Shown: positions 25,784-34,586, counted from the stretch's first letter. The stretch: DNA of 64,000 nucleotides from Streptomyces profundus (GCF_020740535.1 NZ_CP082362.1:2843501-2907500); one strand, 5' to 3'. Notes: a model not told the origin generated them from the sequence alone. Numbers and translations are program-made.

Positions 25784-26689
25784 TCAGACGCCGAGGCCGC
25801 GGACGATCAGGTCGAGCAGGGCGAAGCTGAAGAGCGCGATGCCCACGAAGCCGTTGACGGTGAAGAACGCGCGGTTGACGCGGCTGAGATCGTCGGCCCT
25901 GACGATGGAGTGCTCGTAGACGAAGGCCGCGGCGACCACCGCGAGCCCCACCCACAGCAGCGGTCCGCCGTCGGTGGCCAGGGCGTACCAGGCGAAGAGC
26001 AGCGTGGTCACCAGATGGCAGACGCGGGAGCCGAGCAGCGCGCCGCCGATGCCGAAGCGGGCCGGCACCGAGCGCACGCCGCCCGCCCGGTCGGCCGCGA
26101 CATCCTGACAGGCGTAGATCAGGTCGAAGCCGCCGATCCACAGGCCGACGGCCGCCCCGAGCAGCACCGCGTCCCAGGACCAGGCGCCGGTCACCGCGAG
26201 CCAGCCGCCGACGGGGCCCATGGCCTGGGCCAGGCCCAGGATGGCGTGCGGATAGTCCGTGAACCGTTTGCCGTAGGGGTAGACCACCATCGGCACCACG
26301 GCGAGCGGCGCCAGCGCCAGGCAGAGCGGGTTGAGCAGGGCCGCGGCGCCGAGGAAGGCGGCCAGCGCGACCAGCGCCCCCACCCAGGCGGTCCGCACCG
26401 ACACCGCCCCGGTGACCAGCTCACGCCCGGAGGTGCGCGGGTTACGCGCGTCAATCTCCCGGTCGATGATCCGATTGGCCGCCATGGCGAAGGTGCGCAG
26501 GCCCACCATGGCGACGGTCACCCACAGCAGCGTCAGCCAGTGCACGGTGCCGTCGTCGAGGAACATCGCGGTCAGAGCGGCCATATAGCCGAAGGGCAGC
26601 GCGAAGACCGAGTGCTCGATCATCACCAGCCGGAGAAAGGCCCGTACCCGACCGGAATCGGGCCGTTCCGCTCTCGCCGCGACCGTCAC
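25784..26689 (-). CDS. mqnP: Menaquinone-pathway UbiA prenyltransferase (futalosine route)
   Basis: A 301-aa integral membrane prenyltransferase. The two Asp-rich UbiA motifs are present: NRIIDREIDARNPRT (about residue 58) and DLIYACQDVAADRAGG (about 185). About eight membrane segments follow UbiA topology. The GTG at 26689 overlaps the UbiD stop as GTGA, showing tight coupling. In streptomycetes UbiA and UbiD homologues paired this way attach the isoprenoid side chain to 1,4-dihydroxy-6-naphthoate and decarboxylate it in the futalosine menaquinone pathway. The assignment to MqnP rests on this pairing and the absence of ubiquinone in actinobacteria. Confidence 0.88.
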   Translation of the reverse strand: MTVAARAERPDSGRVRAFLRLVMIEHSVFALPFGYMAALTAMFLDDGTVHWLTLLWVTVAMVGLRTFAMAANRIIDREIDARNPRTSGRELVTGAVSVRTAWVGALVALAAFLGAAALLNPLCLALAPLAVVPMVVYPYGKRFTDYPHAILGLAQAMGPVGGWLAVTGAWSWDAVLLGAAVGLWIGGFDLIYACQDVAADRAGGVRSVPARFGIGGALLGSRVCHLVTTLLFAWYALATDGGPLLWVGLAVVAAAFVYEHSIVRADDLSRVNRAFFTVNGFVGIALFSFALLDLIVRGLGV

Positions 26690-28137
26690 AGTCCGTATTC
26701 CTTCCAACGCCGGGTGACCCGCTCGGCGACATCCGGGTCGGAGACGATCATCTCCGGCCAGCCGCCGTCCCTGGTGTAACCCTCCTCCGGCCACTTGGCC
26801 GTGGCGTCGATCCCCGCCTTGCCGCCCCAGAACTGCTGGTAGGAGGCGTGGTCCAGATGGTCGACCGGCCCCTCGGTCACCAGCACGTCGCGCGCGTAGT
26901 CGACGTTGCCCAGCGCGCGCCAGGCGACCTCCTGGAGGTTGTGCACGTCGCAGTCGGCGTCCACCACGATGACCAGCTTGGTCAGCGACATCATGTGCGC
27001 CCCCCAGACCGCGGACATCACCTTCTGCGCGTGCTTGGGGTACTTCTTGTCGATCGAGATGATCGCGCAGTTGTGGAAGGCGCCGCTCTCCGGCAGGTGG
27101 TAGTCGACCACATCCGGGATGATCACCTTCAGCAGCGGCAGGAAGAAGCGTTCCGTGGCCCGGCCGAGCGGCCCGTCCTCCGTCGGCGGGCGGCCCACCA
27201 CGATCGACTGGAAGATCGGCTTCCTGCGCATGGTGACGCAGTCGATGGTGAGCGCGGGAAAGGGCTCCTGCGGCGTGTAGAACCCGGTGTGGTCGCCGTA
27301 GGGGCCCTCGGGCAGCGTCTCGCCGGGCGTCAGCCAGCCCTCAAGCACCACCTCGGCCTGGGCCGGCACCTGGAGCGGCACCGTCTCGCAGTCCACCAGA
27401 TCGACCCGCCTGCCGCCGACGAAACCGGCGAAGAGGTACTCGTCGATATCCCCGGGAAGGGGCGCGGTGGCCGCATAGGTGACGGCGGGCGGGCAGCCGA
27501 AGGCGATGGCCACCGGAAGGCGCTCGCCGCGCCGCGCCGCGACCTGGTAGTGATTCCGGCTGTCCTTGTGGATCTGCCAGTGCATTCCGATGGTGCGCCG
27601 GTCGTGACGCTGGAGCCGATAGAGGCCGAGATTGCGCACCCCGGATTCCGGATCCTTGGTGTGGGTCAGGCCCAGGTTGAAGAACGAGCCGCCGTCCTTC
27701 GGCCAGGTGAACAGGGCGGGCAGCCGGTCGAGATCGACCTGGTCGCCACGGAGCACGACTTCCCGCACCGGGCCGTTCTTGACCTTCTTCGGCGGCACAT
27801 GGGTCATCGACGAGAGCTTGCCGAACGCCTCGCGGAACCCGACGAAGCCCTGCGGCAGCTCGGGCTTGAGGAGACCGCCGATCGACTCGCTGATGTCCTC
27901 GTAGGACTTCAGGCCGAGCGCCTTGAGCAACCTGCGGTCGGTGCCGTAGACGTTCATCGCCAGCGGCAGGTCCGAGCCTTTGACGTTCTCGAAGAGGAGC
28001 GCGGGACCGCCGGCCTTGTTCACCCGGTCAGTGATCTCGCCCACTTCGAGATGGGGATCGACCTCGGCTTTGACCCGCTTGAGGTCGCCATCCTTCTCCA
28101 GGGCCTTGAGCAGAGCACGAAGGTCGTCGTATGCCAT
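26686..28137 (-). CDS. mqnL: UbiD-family decarboxylase of menaquinone biosynthesis
   Basis: A 483-aa UbiD-like decarboxylase that requires prenylated FMN. Typical blocks include MNVYGTDRRLLKALG, RLPALFTWPKDGGSFFNLG, LGLYRLQRHDRRTIGMHWQIHKDS, GYTLPEGPYGDHTGFYTP-like sequence (LPEGPYGDHTGFYTPQEPFP), and RATERFFLPLLK. I chose the ATG at 28137; the upstream in-frame extension lacks family similarity. It is co-translated with mqnP. It removes the carboxyl group of the naphthoate intermediate in menaquinone synthesis. The flavin prenyltransferase UbiX that makes its cofactor is not in this window next to it. Confidence 0.9.
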   Translation of the reverse strand: MAYDDLRALLKALEKDGDLKRVKAEVDPHLEVGEITDRVNKAGGPALLFENVKGSDLPLAMNVYGTDRRLLKALGLKSYEDISESIGGLLKPELPQGFVGFREAFGKLSSMTHVPPKKVKNGPVREVVLRGDQVDLDRLPALFTWPKDGGSFFNLGLTHTKDPESGVRNLGLYRLQRHDRRTIGMHWQIHKDSRNHYQVAARRGERLPVAIAFGCPPAVTYAATAPLPGDIDEYLFAGFVGGRRVDLVDCETVPLQVPAQAEVVLEGWLTPGETLPEGPYGDHTGFYTPQEPFPALTIDCVTMRRKPIFQSIVVGRPPTEDGPLGRATERFFLPLLKVIIPDVVDYHLPESGAFHNCAIISIDKKYPKHAQKVMSAVWGAHMMSLTKLVIVVDADCDVHNLQEVAWRALGNVDYARDVLVTEGPVDHLDHASYQQFWGGKAGIDATAKWPEEGYTRDGGWPEMIVSDPDVAERVTRRWKEYGL

Positions 28138-28222
28138 GGGCCTCAGTATTCCGGACGCATTACCCTGGGCCTTAGTCAGGGGCCACACCGAGGCCCAAGC
28201 CATCGTGTCCAGGGGGACTACC

Positions 28223-28642
28223 ATGCTGCGGGTGCTGATGTTTCTGGTACCGCTGGCACTGGCCATCTACGCCTTGGTGGACTGCATCAGTGCCAAGGAC
28301 GACGAAGTGCGCCATCTGCCCAAGCTGGTCTGGCTCGCGCTGATCGTGCTGGCCTGGGTGATCGGCCCACTGGCGTGGATCCTGGTGGGCCGCAAGCGGG
28401 GCCCCGCGGGCGTCGGCGGCCGACGCGGCAACGCCGGCTGGGTCGCCCCCGACGACAACCCCGAGTTCCTGCGCTCGCTGAACGACGAGCAGCGGGAGGC
28501 GAAGGACGAGAAGGACAAGGAGCTGCTGGAGAACTGGGAAGAGGATCTCCGTCGGCGCGAGGAGGAGCTGCGCCAGCGCGGCGACGGCGACGACGGCCCA
28601 GGCGCGCCCCCCGAGCCCCCGGCCGGCGGCGGCAAGAACTGA
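28223..28642 (+). CDS. PLDc_N-domain membrane protein with charged C-terminal tail
   Basis: A 139-aa protein. The N-terminal PLD-nuclease N-terminal (PLDc_N) domain has two membrane helices (about residues 3-21 and 38-57) and the signature DCISAKDDEVRHLPKLVWL and GPLAWILVGRK. The tail after residue 90 is highly charged and likely coiled coil (LNDEQREAKDEKDKELLENWEEDLRRREEEL in outline), ending in Gly/Pro. It diverges from mqnL. Small PLDc_N proteins are common and uncharacterised in Actinobacteria. Confidence 0.83.
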   Translation: MLRVLMFLVPLALAIYALVDCISAKDDEVRHLPKLVWLALIVLAWVIGPLAWILVGRKRGPAGVGGRRGNAGWVAPDDNPEFLRSLNDEQREAKDEKDKELLENWEEDLRRREEELRQRGDGDDGPGAPPEPPAGGGKN

Positions 28643-28658
28643 TCAAGCCCTCTCCGAC

Positions 28659-28684
28659 GGGCCGCTCACGCCGCTGAGCGGCCC
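28659..28684. terminator. Convergent hairpin terminator
   Basis: GGGCCGCTCA pairs perfectly with TGAGCGGCCC around a 6-nt loop. It lies between the convergent PLDc_N and M23 genes and overlaps the M23 stop codon, so it can serve both strands. Confidence 0.65.
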
Positions 28685-29580
28685 GCTTCCGTTTCCGCCG
28701 GGCGCCCGTCCCCCTCGGGCGGCCGGCCCGCCGCCGGAGCGGTGAACGTCTCCCGCGCCGCCGGCACGCCCACACCGCGCCAGTGGAACGGCAGGCCCCC
28801 GGCGATGTCGGGGTCGGGGTGGTCCATCAGCTGGAAGTGCAGATGCGGCTCCGAGGAGTTGCCGGAGTTGCCGCAGCGGGCCACCTCCTGACCGGCGCGC
28901 ACGCGCTCACCGGGGCGCACGGCGAGCGTTCCGCGCCGCAGATGCGCGTAGAGGGCGTACGTTCCGCCGCCGAGATCCAGGATCAGGTGGTTGCCGATCA
29001 CCCGCCCAGGTCCGCGTATGTCCCGCAGCAGCCCCTCCGCGAGCAGGTAGACGAAGGCCGGGTAGGAGTTGCGGCTGAGGTGGTCCCGCTGCCCGTCGAC
29101 GGCGTGCACCACGGTCCCGTCGGCGACCGCGAGCACCGGCGCGCCGAACGCGGGGAAGTCCGCGTTGCGCCGCGCCAGCGGCCACCAGCCGACGGTGGGG
29201 CGCGCGGTCGCGGCCCCGGGGGCGGGCTCGGCGACCACGTCGATCGCGTGGCTCTGCCCGTAGACCCTGGTGCCATGGCTGGGCACCCGGTCCGCCGGGC
29301 TGTTGAGCGCCGACCAGCGCCCGGCCACGGGCGGCGCGACCGCCAGCGGCGGGATGTCACCCCGTTCGTCCCGCCGCGCCAGCAGCGCCGCACCCAGCTG
29401 GCCGGTCAGGGCGGTGGCGATCAGCAGCCAGCCGCCGAGCATCGGCAGCCCGGCCAGCAGATCCATCAGGAGATAGGCGACGAAGGCCGCCCAGCAGGTG
29501 CGGTAGAGCACCATCAGGCCCTTCCGCGCCCTACGGGGTGACCGTGTCCCGATCGCTTCGGTTCTTTCGTCGTTCGGCAT
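28666..29580 (-). CDS. Membrane-anchored M23 (LytM-type) peptidase-domain protein
   Basis: A 304-aa protein. Two hydrophobic segments lie at about residues 25-65, near a basic N-terminus. The extracytoplasmic M23/peptidase_M23 domain (about 100-280) shows SHAIDV (metal His/Asp), GRVIGNHLILDLGGGTYALYAHL, and the HxH motif in EPHLHFQ with GNSGNS before it. The LytM Zn ligands are therefore present (H..D..HxH). M23 enzymes cleave peptidoglycan cross-bridges. Here the domain faces outward from a membrane anchor. It is 79 bp downstream of, and co-oriented with, an ArsR regulator whose start carries a palindromic operator. Confidence 0.87.
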   Translation of the reverse strand: MPNDERTEAIGTRSPRRARKGLMVLYRTCWAAFVAYLLMDLLAGLPMLGGWLLIATALTGQLGAALLARRDERGDIPPLAVAPPVAGRWSALNSPADRVPSHGTRVYGQSHAIDVVAEPAPGAATARPTVGWWPLARRNADFPAFGAPVLAVADGTVVHAVDGQRDHLSRNSYPAFVYLLAEGLLRDIRGPGRVIGNHLILDLGGGTYALYAHLRRGTLAVRPGERVRAGQEVARCGNSGNSSEPHLHFQLMDHPDPDIAGGLPFHWRGVGVPAARETFTAPAAGRPPEGDGRPAETEAGRSAA

Positions 29581-29659
29581 CGCTGCCTTCTCCCTCGTCG
29601 GATGAGCCCGGATGGGCCCGGATGATCGCGGATGAGCCTGGACAGGCCCGGGTGAGCGG

Positions 29660-30166
29660 TCAGGGGCAGGCCGCGGTGAGCACCACCAGCAGGGGCACCA
29701 CCCGCACCGGGGGCACCACCCAGCGCCCCCGCCCGGCCGAGGTCAGCCAGCCGGCCGCCGAGAGCTGGCGGAGATGGTGGTAGATCTGCCCCGTGGTGCC
29801 GAGGTCGGGCAGCTCCGCCAGCTCCCCCGCGGTGCGGTGACCGGCGAGGATCTCCCGCAGCAGCCGCATCCGCACCGGATGCCCCAGCGCGGCCAGCGCG
29901 TCCGCCGCCAGCGACCAGTCCCGGTCGAGCAGCGCCTCAAGCGGCTGCCCGTACTGCCACTCGTAGTGCTCCTCGGTCGGCAGCGTGACCGAGCCGGTGA
30001 AGAGGACGCCTCCCTCGGGCGCCACCTCCGCCAGCCTGGCCTTGAGCGCCTCAAGCGCCCAGAAGTCGCCAGCCGCCGGCTCGGCCTGACCGGCTGGCGC
30101 GGCGGCCCGCCGCTCCAGCTCGGCGAGCCGGCGCTCCAGCTCGTTGACCCGTTCCTCCAGATCCAT
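29660..30166 (-). CDS. ArsR-family winged-helix regulator
   Basis: A 168-aa regulator. A short N-terminal coiled coil (MDLEERVNELERRLAELERR) precedes an unassigned segment. The winged-helix ArsR domain is about residues 85-150 (DALAALGHPVRMRLLREIL, TAGELAEL, GQIYHHLRQLSAAGWL). No Cys/His metal-binding set like that of classical ArsR/SmtB is evident in the helix, so the ligand is probably not arsenite. It precedes an M23 peptidase gene and has a perfect 20-bp palindrome 8 bp before its start, implying autoregulation of the pair. Confidence 0.85.
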   Translation of the reverse strand: MDLEERVNELERRLAELERRAAAPAGQAEPAAGDFWALEALKARLAEVAPEGGVLFTGSVTLPTEEHYEWQYGQPLEALLDRDWSLAADALAALGHPVRMRLLREILAGHRTAGELAELPDLGTTGQIYHHLRQLSAAGWLTSAGRGRWVVPPVRVVPLLVVLTAACP

Positions 30167-30174
30167 GACCGAGA

Positions 30175-30194
30175 GATTACGTAATTACGTAATC
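30175..30194. promoter_or_regulatory. 20-bp perfect palindrome at the ArsR-M23 operon start
   Basis: GATTACGTAATTACGTAATC is fully self-complementary and holds two TTACGTAA half-sites. It lies 8 bp upstream of the ATG, in an AT-rich island that contrasts with the GC-rich surroundings. Position and symmetry fit an ArsR-dimer operator, possibly overlapping the core promoter. Confidence 0.75.
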
Positions 30195-30302
30195 CTTGGC
30201 AACCGCCCGTTCGACGGAGAAGCCGAACCGAAACGGATCACCCGACCGTCGAGGTCGGCCGCCGGGAACCCCACCCGGAGATCCCGTGCGCCGAGCACGG
30301 GG

Positions 30303-30333
30303 AAGGCCCCGGACGCTGGGCGTCCGGGGCCTT
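30303..30333 (-). terminator. Terminator after secreted M23 peptidase
   Basis: A perfect 14-bp stem (AAGGCCCCGGACGC / GCGTCCGGGGCCTT) with a TGG loop lies 13 bp beyond the M23 stop codon on the minus strand. Confidence 0.8.
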
Positions 30334-30346
30334 CGGGTGTCGCGGG

Positions 30347-31042
30347 TCACACCTGGGCGTCCTCGCCGCGCAGGAACTCCATCGGGTCGACGGCGGTGCC
30401 GTAGTCGGCGCTGGTCCGGACCTCGAAGTGCAGGTGCGGGCCGCTGCTGTTACCGGTGTTGCCGGAGAGGGCGATCTTCTCGCCGGTCTCCACCTCGTCA
30501 CCCACGGCCACATCCACCTCGGAGAGGTGCGCGTACTGGGTGAAGGTGCCGTCGGTGTGCTCGATCACCACGGCGTTACCGTAGGCCGGGCCGTCGCCGG
30601 CGCCGTTGCCGCCGGCCTTCACCACGGTGCCCTCGTGCACCGAGTTGACCTCGGTACCGGTCGGGACGGCGAAGTCCTGGCCGCTGTGCTTGGCGGCCCA
30701 GCGGTCACCGGCGTTGCCATAGGTGGCCGACAGCTCGTAGTCGTCCGAGATCGGGGAGACCCAGGCGTCCGGGTCGTCGCTGACGTCGACCTTCTCAGCC
30801 TTGTCGGCCTTCTCGGCGCCCTGGGCGGCAGCGGTCGGCTCGCCCGCGCTGAGGGCGTCGTGGCCGGCCGAGGCCAGCTCGGAGACGGTGTGCGCGGCAT
30901 AGACCTCGGCGGGGTTGCCATCGGCCGCCACCGCCGCGCCCGTGAACACGACCGACGCGGCGAGACCGGCAGCCGCGACAGTGGCGACACGGGTGCGCGG
31001 ACGGAGGTTCTCACGAATGCGGTGCGTGGTGATCTTCGGCAT
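30347..31042 (-). CDS. Secreted M23 (LytM) endopeptidase
   Basis: A 231-aa protein. The ATG at 31042 has GAGGTGG upstream; the signal peptide covers about residues 1-41 (RTRVATVAAAGLAASVVFTGAAVA). A linker rich in Ala/Glu/Lys follows. The M23 domain occupies about 100-225 with HSGQDFAVPTGT (Zn His and Asp), TQYAHLSE, and SGPHLHFEVR (HxH). All metal ligands are present, so it is predicted to be an active peptidoglycan endopeptidase. It stands alone, with a strong terminator behind and a 450-bp leader region ahead. Distinct from the membrane-anchored M23 protein nearby. Confidence 0.92.
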   Translation of the reverse strand: MPKITTHRIRENLRPRTRVATVAAAGLAASVVFTGAAVAADGNPAEVYAAHTVSELASAGHDALSAGEPTAAAQGAEKADKAEKVDVSDDPDAWVSPISDDYELSATYGNAGDRWAAKHSGQDFAVPTGTEVNSVHEGTVVKAGGNGAGDGPAYGNAVVIEHTDGTFTQYAHLSEVDVAVGDEVETGEKIALSGNTGNSSGPHLHFEVRTSADYGTAVDPMEFLRGEDAQV

Positions 31043-31338
31043 GAGTAGTCCACCTCGGTAAATCGGGGATATCCGGACAAATCGACCGAACAAGCTTCAT
31101 TGATACCCGGCGGTCCAAGCCCTGACAACCCCCCCTTCCACGAAGCGCCCTCGTAGCCGGAAAAGCGGTCCAAGGGCCCTTTACAGCCCGTCGGGGAAAC
31201 CGTTCCGGACGGCGGACGCGACCGTTTTCCGGCACCCGGCCGAGGGCCGCCCCGGCCCACCGGCACAGGGCCCGGGCGGCGCGGCGAGGCATCGCGCGTG
31301 CCAGAGGTCGACGGGCACCGGGGCGCATGTCCCGGCCG

Positions 31339-31358
31339 CCCGGGACGAAAGTCCCGGG
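31339..31358. terminator. Short perfect hairpin with GAAA loop
   Basis: An 8-bp perfect stem CCCGGGAC/GTCCCGGG closes a GAAA tetraloop. It may be a second terminator or a 5'-UTR structure for the M23 gene. Confidence 0.5.
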
Positions 31359-31439
31359 CTCTTCGTCCTTTCCCGCTCCTATCGCCGCTCGTAGGCCTGA
31401 ATCGGCCTGTGGTGGGCGTCACGATCCGCCGCACGAAAA

Positions 31440-31479
31440 GCGCCCGGGGGGCCACCGAAAGCGGTGGTCCCCCGGGCGC
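31440..31479 (-). terminator. Rho-independent terminator of the ccs operon
   Basis: A stem of about 17 bp with one bulge (GCGCCCGGGGG-CCACCG / CGGTGG-CCCCCGGGCGC) and an AAAG loop; on the minus strand it is followed by CTTTTCG. It lies 21 bp past the ccsB stop. Confidence 0.85.
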
Positions 31480-31499
31480 TCGGGCTCCCGGAGCGGGGG

Positions 31500-32585
31500 C
31501 TACACCCCGCCGTACGAGTGCAGGCTGTTGAAGAAGATGTTCACTCCGTAGTAGTTCACCAGGAAGCAGATGAAGCCGACGATCGCCAGATAGGCCGCCT
31601 TTCTGCCCTTCCAGCCGACCGTGGCCCGGGCGTGCAGATAGCAGGCATAGGCGATCCAGGTGATGAAGGCCCAGGTCTCCTTGGGGTCCCAGTCCCAGTA
31701 GCGGCCCCAGGCGCTCTCGGCCCAGATCGCGCCGGCCACGATGGTGAACGTCCAGATGGGGAAGACCGCCGCGTTCACCCGGTAGGCGAACTTGTCCAGG
31801 GTGATGGAGGACGGCAGCCGCCCCAGCACCGAACCGGTCAGCTTCCGCACCGGGGCCCCGGCCACCAGCTTGGCCTCGTAGCGGTCGCGGAACAGGAAGA
31901 GCACGCTGGTCAGCGCCCCGACATAGAGCAGCCCGCCGCAGACGATCGCCAGCGGGACATGGATCCACATCCAGATCGAGTCCAGCGCCGGGACCAGCTG
32001 CTGGGTCTCGGTGTAGAGGACGGTGGTGGCCAGCCCGAGGTCGAGCAGCACCGTGCCGACCAGGGGCAGCCCCATCCACCGCACCCGCCGGCGCGCCAGC
32101 AGGAAGCTGAGGAAAGCGGCCACCAGCACCATGGAGAAGGCCGTGGAGAACTCGTACATGTTGCCCCAGGGCCCGCGTTCCACGGAGAGTGCCCTGGTGA
32201 CCACGGCGCCGAGGTGCAGCAGGAAGGCCAACGCGGTCAGCGAGACGGCGATCCGGCCGTAGGCGTCCCCCTGCTCGCTGTCACCCGAGGCACCGGGGCC
32301 GTCCGGCACCTCGTCCCGCGCCGGGGTCGAGGAGCGGGTGACGACCCTGGGCCGCTCCAGCACCTCGGTGCCGCCCTTGGTCCGCACCACCACGTCGGGG
32401 CGGCCGGACGTCTCCCCGGCGTCCCGTTCGGAGACCAGCGCCGCCGAGTCGCGGGCTACCTTGCTCCGCCCGCCGAAGATCCACTCGGTGACATAGGCCA
32501 GAAAGGCCAGGGCGTAGATGGCCATCGCCGTGTAGATCAGCAGATTGCTGACATCGGCTAGACCCTCGTCTGCGGCGAGCATCAT
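31500..32585 (-). CDS. ccsB: Cytochrome c biogenesis protein CcsB (CcsA/ResC-type haem handling)
   Basis: A 361-aa membrane protein. Around eight hydrophobic helices are interrupted by a long hydrophilic loop (about residues 40-95). The haem-handling tryptophan-rich WWD motif is visible as WGRYWDWDPKETWAFITW near residue 285, and NMYEFSTAFS lies near 142. In system II cytochrome c maturation this protein and ResB form the synthetase that delivers and ligates haem to apocytochromes outside the membrane. Its ATG overlaps the resB stop as ATGA. It is the last gene of tlpA-ccdA-resB-ccsB. Confidence 0.94.
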   Translation of the reverse strand: MMLAADEGLADVSNLLIYTAMAIYALAFLAYVTEWIFGGRSKVARDSAALVSERDAGETSGRPDVVVRTKGGTEVLERPRVVTRSSTPARDEVPDGPGASGDSEQGDAYGRIAVSLTALAFLLHLGAVVTRALSVERGPWGNMYEFSTAFSMVLVAAFLSFLLARRRVRWMGLPLVGTVLLDLGLATTVLYTETQQLVPALDSIWMWIHVPLAIVCGGLLYVGALTSVLFLFRDRYEAKLVAGAPVRKLTGSVLGRLPSSITLDKFAYRVNAAVFPIWTFTIVAGAIWAESAWGRYWDWDPKETWAFITWIAYACYLHARATVGWKGRKAAYLAIVGFICFLVNYYGVNIFFNSLHSYGGV

Positions 32586-34582
32586 GGGCGCGCTCCTTCA
32601 GCGGCTTCGGGCGATGCGGGGTCGGGTTCGTCGTCCCGGGCTTCGGGTTCGTCGGGTTCGTCGTGCTGCCGGTCGTCGGGTTCGCTGTCCTGGCCGTCGC
32701 CGTCCGGACCGTCCGGGCCGTCGTCAGGCGTCGCGGCCCCCTCGTCGCCCCCGTCGCCTCCGTCGTCCCCGTCGCCCTCGTGGTCCGGCGCCGGGGGCGC
32801 CTTCGGCTGGAGCTCGACGGCGAGGTCGCCCAGCTCCTCGGGGATTCTGGCGGACTCGGTGCGGCCGAGCGAGGCCATCTCCACGACGGTCACCCCGTCG
32901 GCACCGGTCCTGGCCCGCACCCACACCCGGCGGCGCTGGAGGAAGAGCGAGCCGGTCAGGCCGAGGATCGCGGCCAGCGAGCCGAACAGCGCCCAGCTGT
33001 TGCCCTCCCGGGTGGTGATCGAGAAGGTGGCCCAGTTCTCGAAGTGTTCGAAGGTGAGCGTGCCCCGGCCGTCGGGGAGCTCGATGGAGTCGCCCGGCAG
33101 CAGGTCGAAGCGGAACAGGTCCCCCTCGCCGTCCTCCAGCTGCTCCATGTTGTCGGTGTTCAGCTGGTAGACGTTCTGCGGGATGCCGGAGGAGACGCCG
33201 AGATCGCCCTCGAACGCGTTGAGCGTGAGCACCGGGTAGTCGGGCTCGGGGAACGTCGAGTGCGGGCCGCGGACGTCGTCGATGTTGTAGGTCGGGTTGA
33301 AGAAGCCCTGGAACCCCAGCTGGCTGCGCTCGCCGTCGGGGCCGACATAGTCGCTGACCTTGATCACGCCGACCGAGGTGAACCCGGCGTCCTGCGGCAG
33401 GAACGGCACGGGGGCGCTGAACGCCGTGTTGCCCTGGCCGTCGGTCACGGTGATCACCGGCGCGTAGCCGTGCCCCAGCAGCCGCACCCGGGAGTCGCCG
33501 ACCTTCAGCGGGTTGTTGACGGTGATGACGCCGGCCTCCTCGACGCCCTCCGCTGTCCAGTAGGTGACATCGGCCCTGAAGTCGGTCGGGGTGCCGATAT
33601 CGACGCTGTCCCTGCTGTACCGGTAGTCGAACTCGTCCAGGGTGAAGCCGAACCGTTCCAGTTCGTCCACGTCGAAGAGCTGGCCGGAGGAGAAGTCGTC
33701 GTACTGCGGCAGCGCGTTGGAGAACCCGCTGCCCTCGACGACCAGCTTGCCGCCCTCGGAGTGGTACAGCTGGCCCATCGCGAAGGCCATCAGCATCACG
33801 ATCAGCGCCACATGGAAGAGCAGGTTCCCCGCCTCGCGCAGATAGCCCTTCTCGGCGGCCACCTGCCCCTCGTGCCCCGGCTGGTCCCCCAGGTCGGTGC
33901 GGAACCGCTTCTTCCTGAGCTGCGCGCGGGCCGCGTCCAGCACCTCCTGCGGCGGGGTGTCGGTACGCCAGGTGGTGTAGGCCGGCATCCGGTCCAGGCG
34001 CCTGGGGGCGCGCGGCGGACGCCCGCGCAACTGCCCTACGAACTGCCAGCTGCGCGGCAGGATGCAGCCGATCAGCGAGACGAACAGCAGCAGATAGATC
34101 GCGGAGAACCAGATCGAGGAGTAGACCTCGAAGAGCTGAAGCCGGTCGTAGAAGTCCCCAAGGCCCGGGTTGTTCGCGCGGAACTCCTGCACCGCCGTCG
34201 CGTCGATCCGCTCCTGTGGGATCAGCGAGCCGGGGACGGAGGCCAGCGCCAGCAGGAAGAGCAGCAGCAGCGCCACCCGCATCGACGTCAGCTGGCGCCA
34301 GAACCAACGCCCCCAGCCGACCAGCTCGCGCGCCGTCCACCGCAGCGCGCCGCCCACGCCGGGGGCGCGCGCGCCGCCGAACGAGCCGGGCATGGCCGTG
34401 GCCTCCGGCTCCGCCTCCTCAAGGGGCGCGGTGGAGAGGCCGACGGTCGAAGCCTCGTCGCCACGGTCGTCGGCGCGCTGGCCGGGCACCTCGCGCCCGC
34501 CCGACGCGTCGGGCTCCGTCGGCTCGCCGCCCTCGCCGCGCTCGGCCGCGACGCCCGTGCGGGAAGCGCCTTCGTCGGTCAT
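32582..34582 (-). CDS. resB: Cytochrome c biogenesis protein ResB
   Basis: A 666-aa protein. A hydrophilic N-terminus of about 75 residues is followed by ResB transmembrane helices (RQLTSMRVALLLLFLLALASVPGSLIPQ near 90, a helix near 155, and one near 250 (LLFHVALIVMLMAFAMGQLY)). A large extracytoplasmic domain follows, then a final helix near 560 (SLAAILGLTGSLFLQRRRVW). The C-terminal 60 residues are extremely acidic, Asp/Gly/Glu repeats. It partners CcsB in haem ligation. Spacing of 4 bp from ccdA and overlap with ccsB mark the operon. Confidence 0.94.
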   Translation of the reverse strand: MTDEGASRTGVAAERGEGGEPTEPDASGGREVPGQRADDRGDEASTVGLSTAPLEEAEPEATAMPGSFGGARAPGVGGALRWTARELVGWGRWFWRQLTSMRVALLLLFLLALASVPGSLIPQERIDATAVQEFRANNPGLGDFYDRLQLFEVYSSIWFSAIYLLLFVSLIGCILPRSWQFVGQLRGRPPRAPRRLDRMPAYTTWRTDTPPQEVLDAARAQLRKKRFRTDLGDQPGHEGQVAAEKGYLREAGNLLFHVALIVMLMAFAMGQLYHSEGGKLVVEGSGFSNALPQYDDFSSGQLFDVDELERFGFTLDEFDYRYSRDSVDIGTPTDFRADVTYWTAEGVEEAGVITVNNPLKVGDSRVRLLGHGYAPVITVTDGQGNTAFSAPVPFLPQDAGFTSVGVIKVSDYVGPDGERSQLGFQGFFNPTYNIDDVRGPHSTFPEPDYPVLTLNAFEGDLGVSSGIPQNVYQLNTDNMEQLEDGEGDLFRFDLLPGDSIELPDGRGTLTFEHFENWATFSITTREGNSWALFGSLAAILGLTGSLFLQRRRVWVRARTGADGVTVVEMASLGRTESARIPEELGDLAVELQPKAPPAPDHEGDGDDGGDGGDEGAATPDDGPDGPDGDGQDSEPDDRQHDEPDEPEARDDEPDPASPEAAEGARP

Positions 34583-34586
34583 AGGG

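Larger units (their letters stand above)
31043..31499. other. Long leader/intergenic region between ccsB and M23 gene
   Basis: About 457 bp on the minus strand upstream of the M23 gene. It contains two strong hairpins: the ccsB terminator at 31440-31479, and CCCGGGAC-GAAA-GTCCCGGG at 31339-31358. The remaining roughly 290 bp upstream of the start show no coding potential. I looked for c-di-AMP (ydaO) riboswitch consensus blocks often present before cell-wall hydrolase genes and did not see them. Confidence 0.5.

Noticed and set aside
31043..31340. Possible c-di-AMP (ydaO) riboswitch before the secreted M23 peptidase
   Set aside because: The leader is long enough, but the conserved sequence blocks I know for ydaO are absent.
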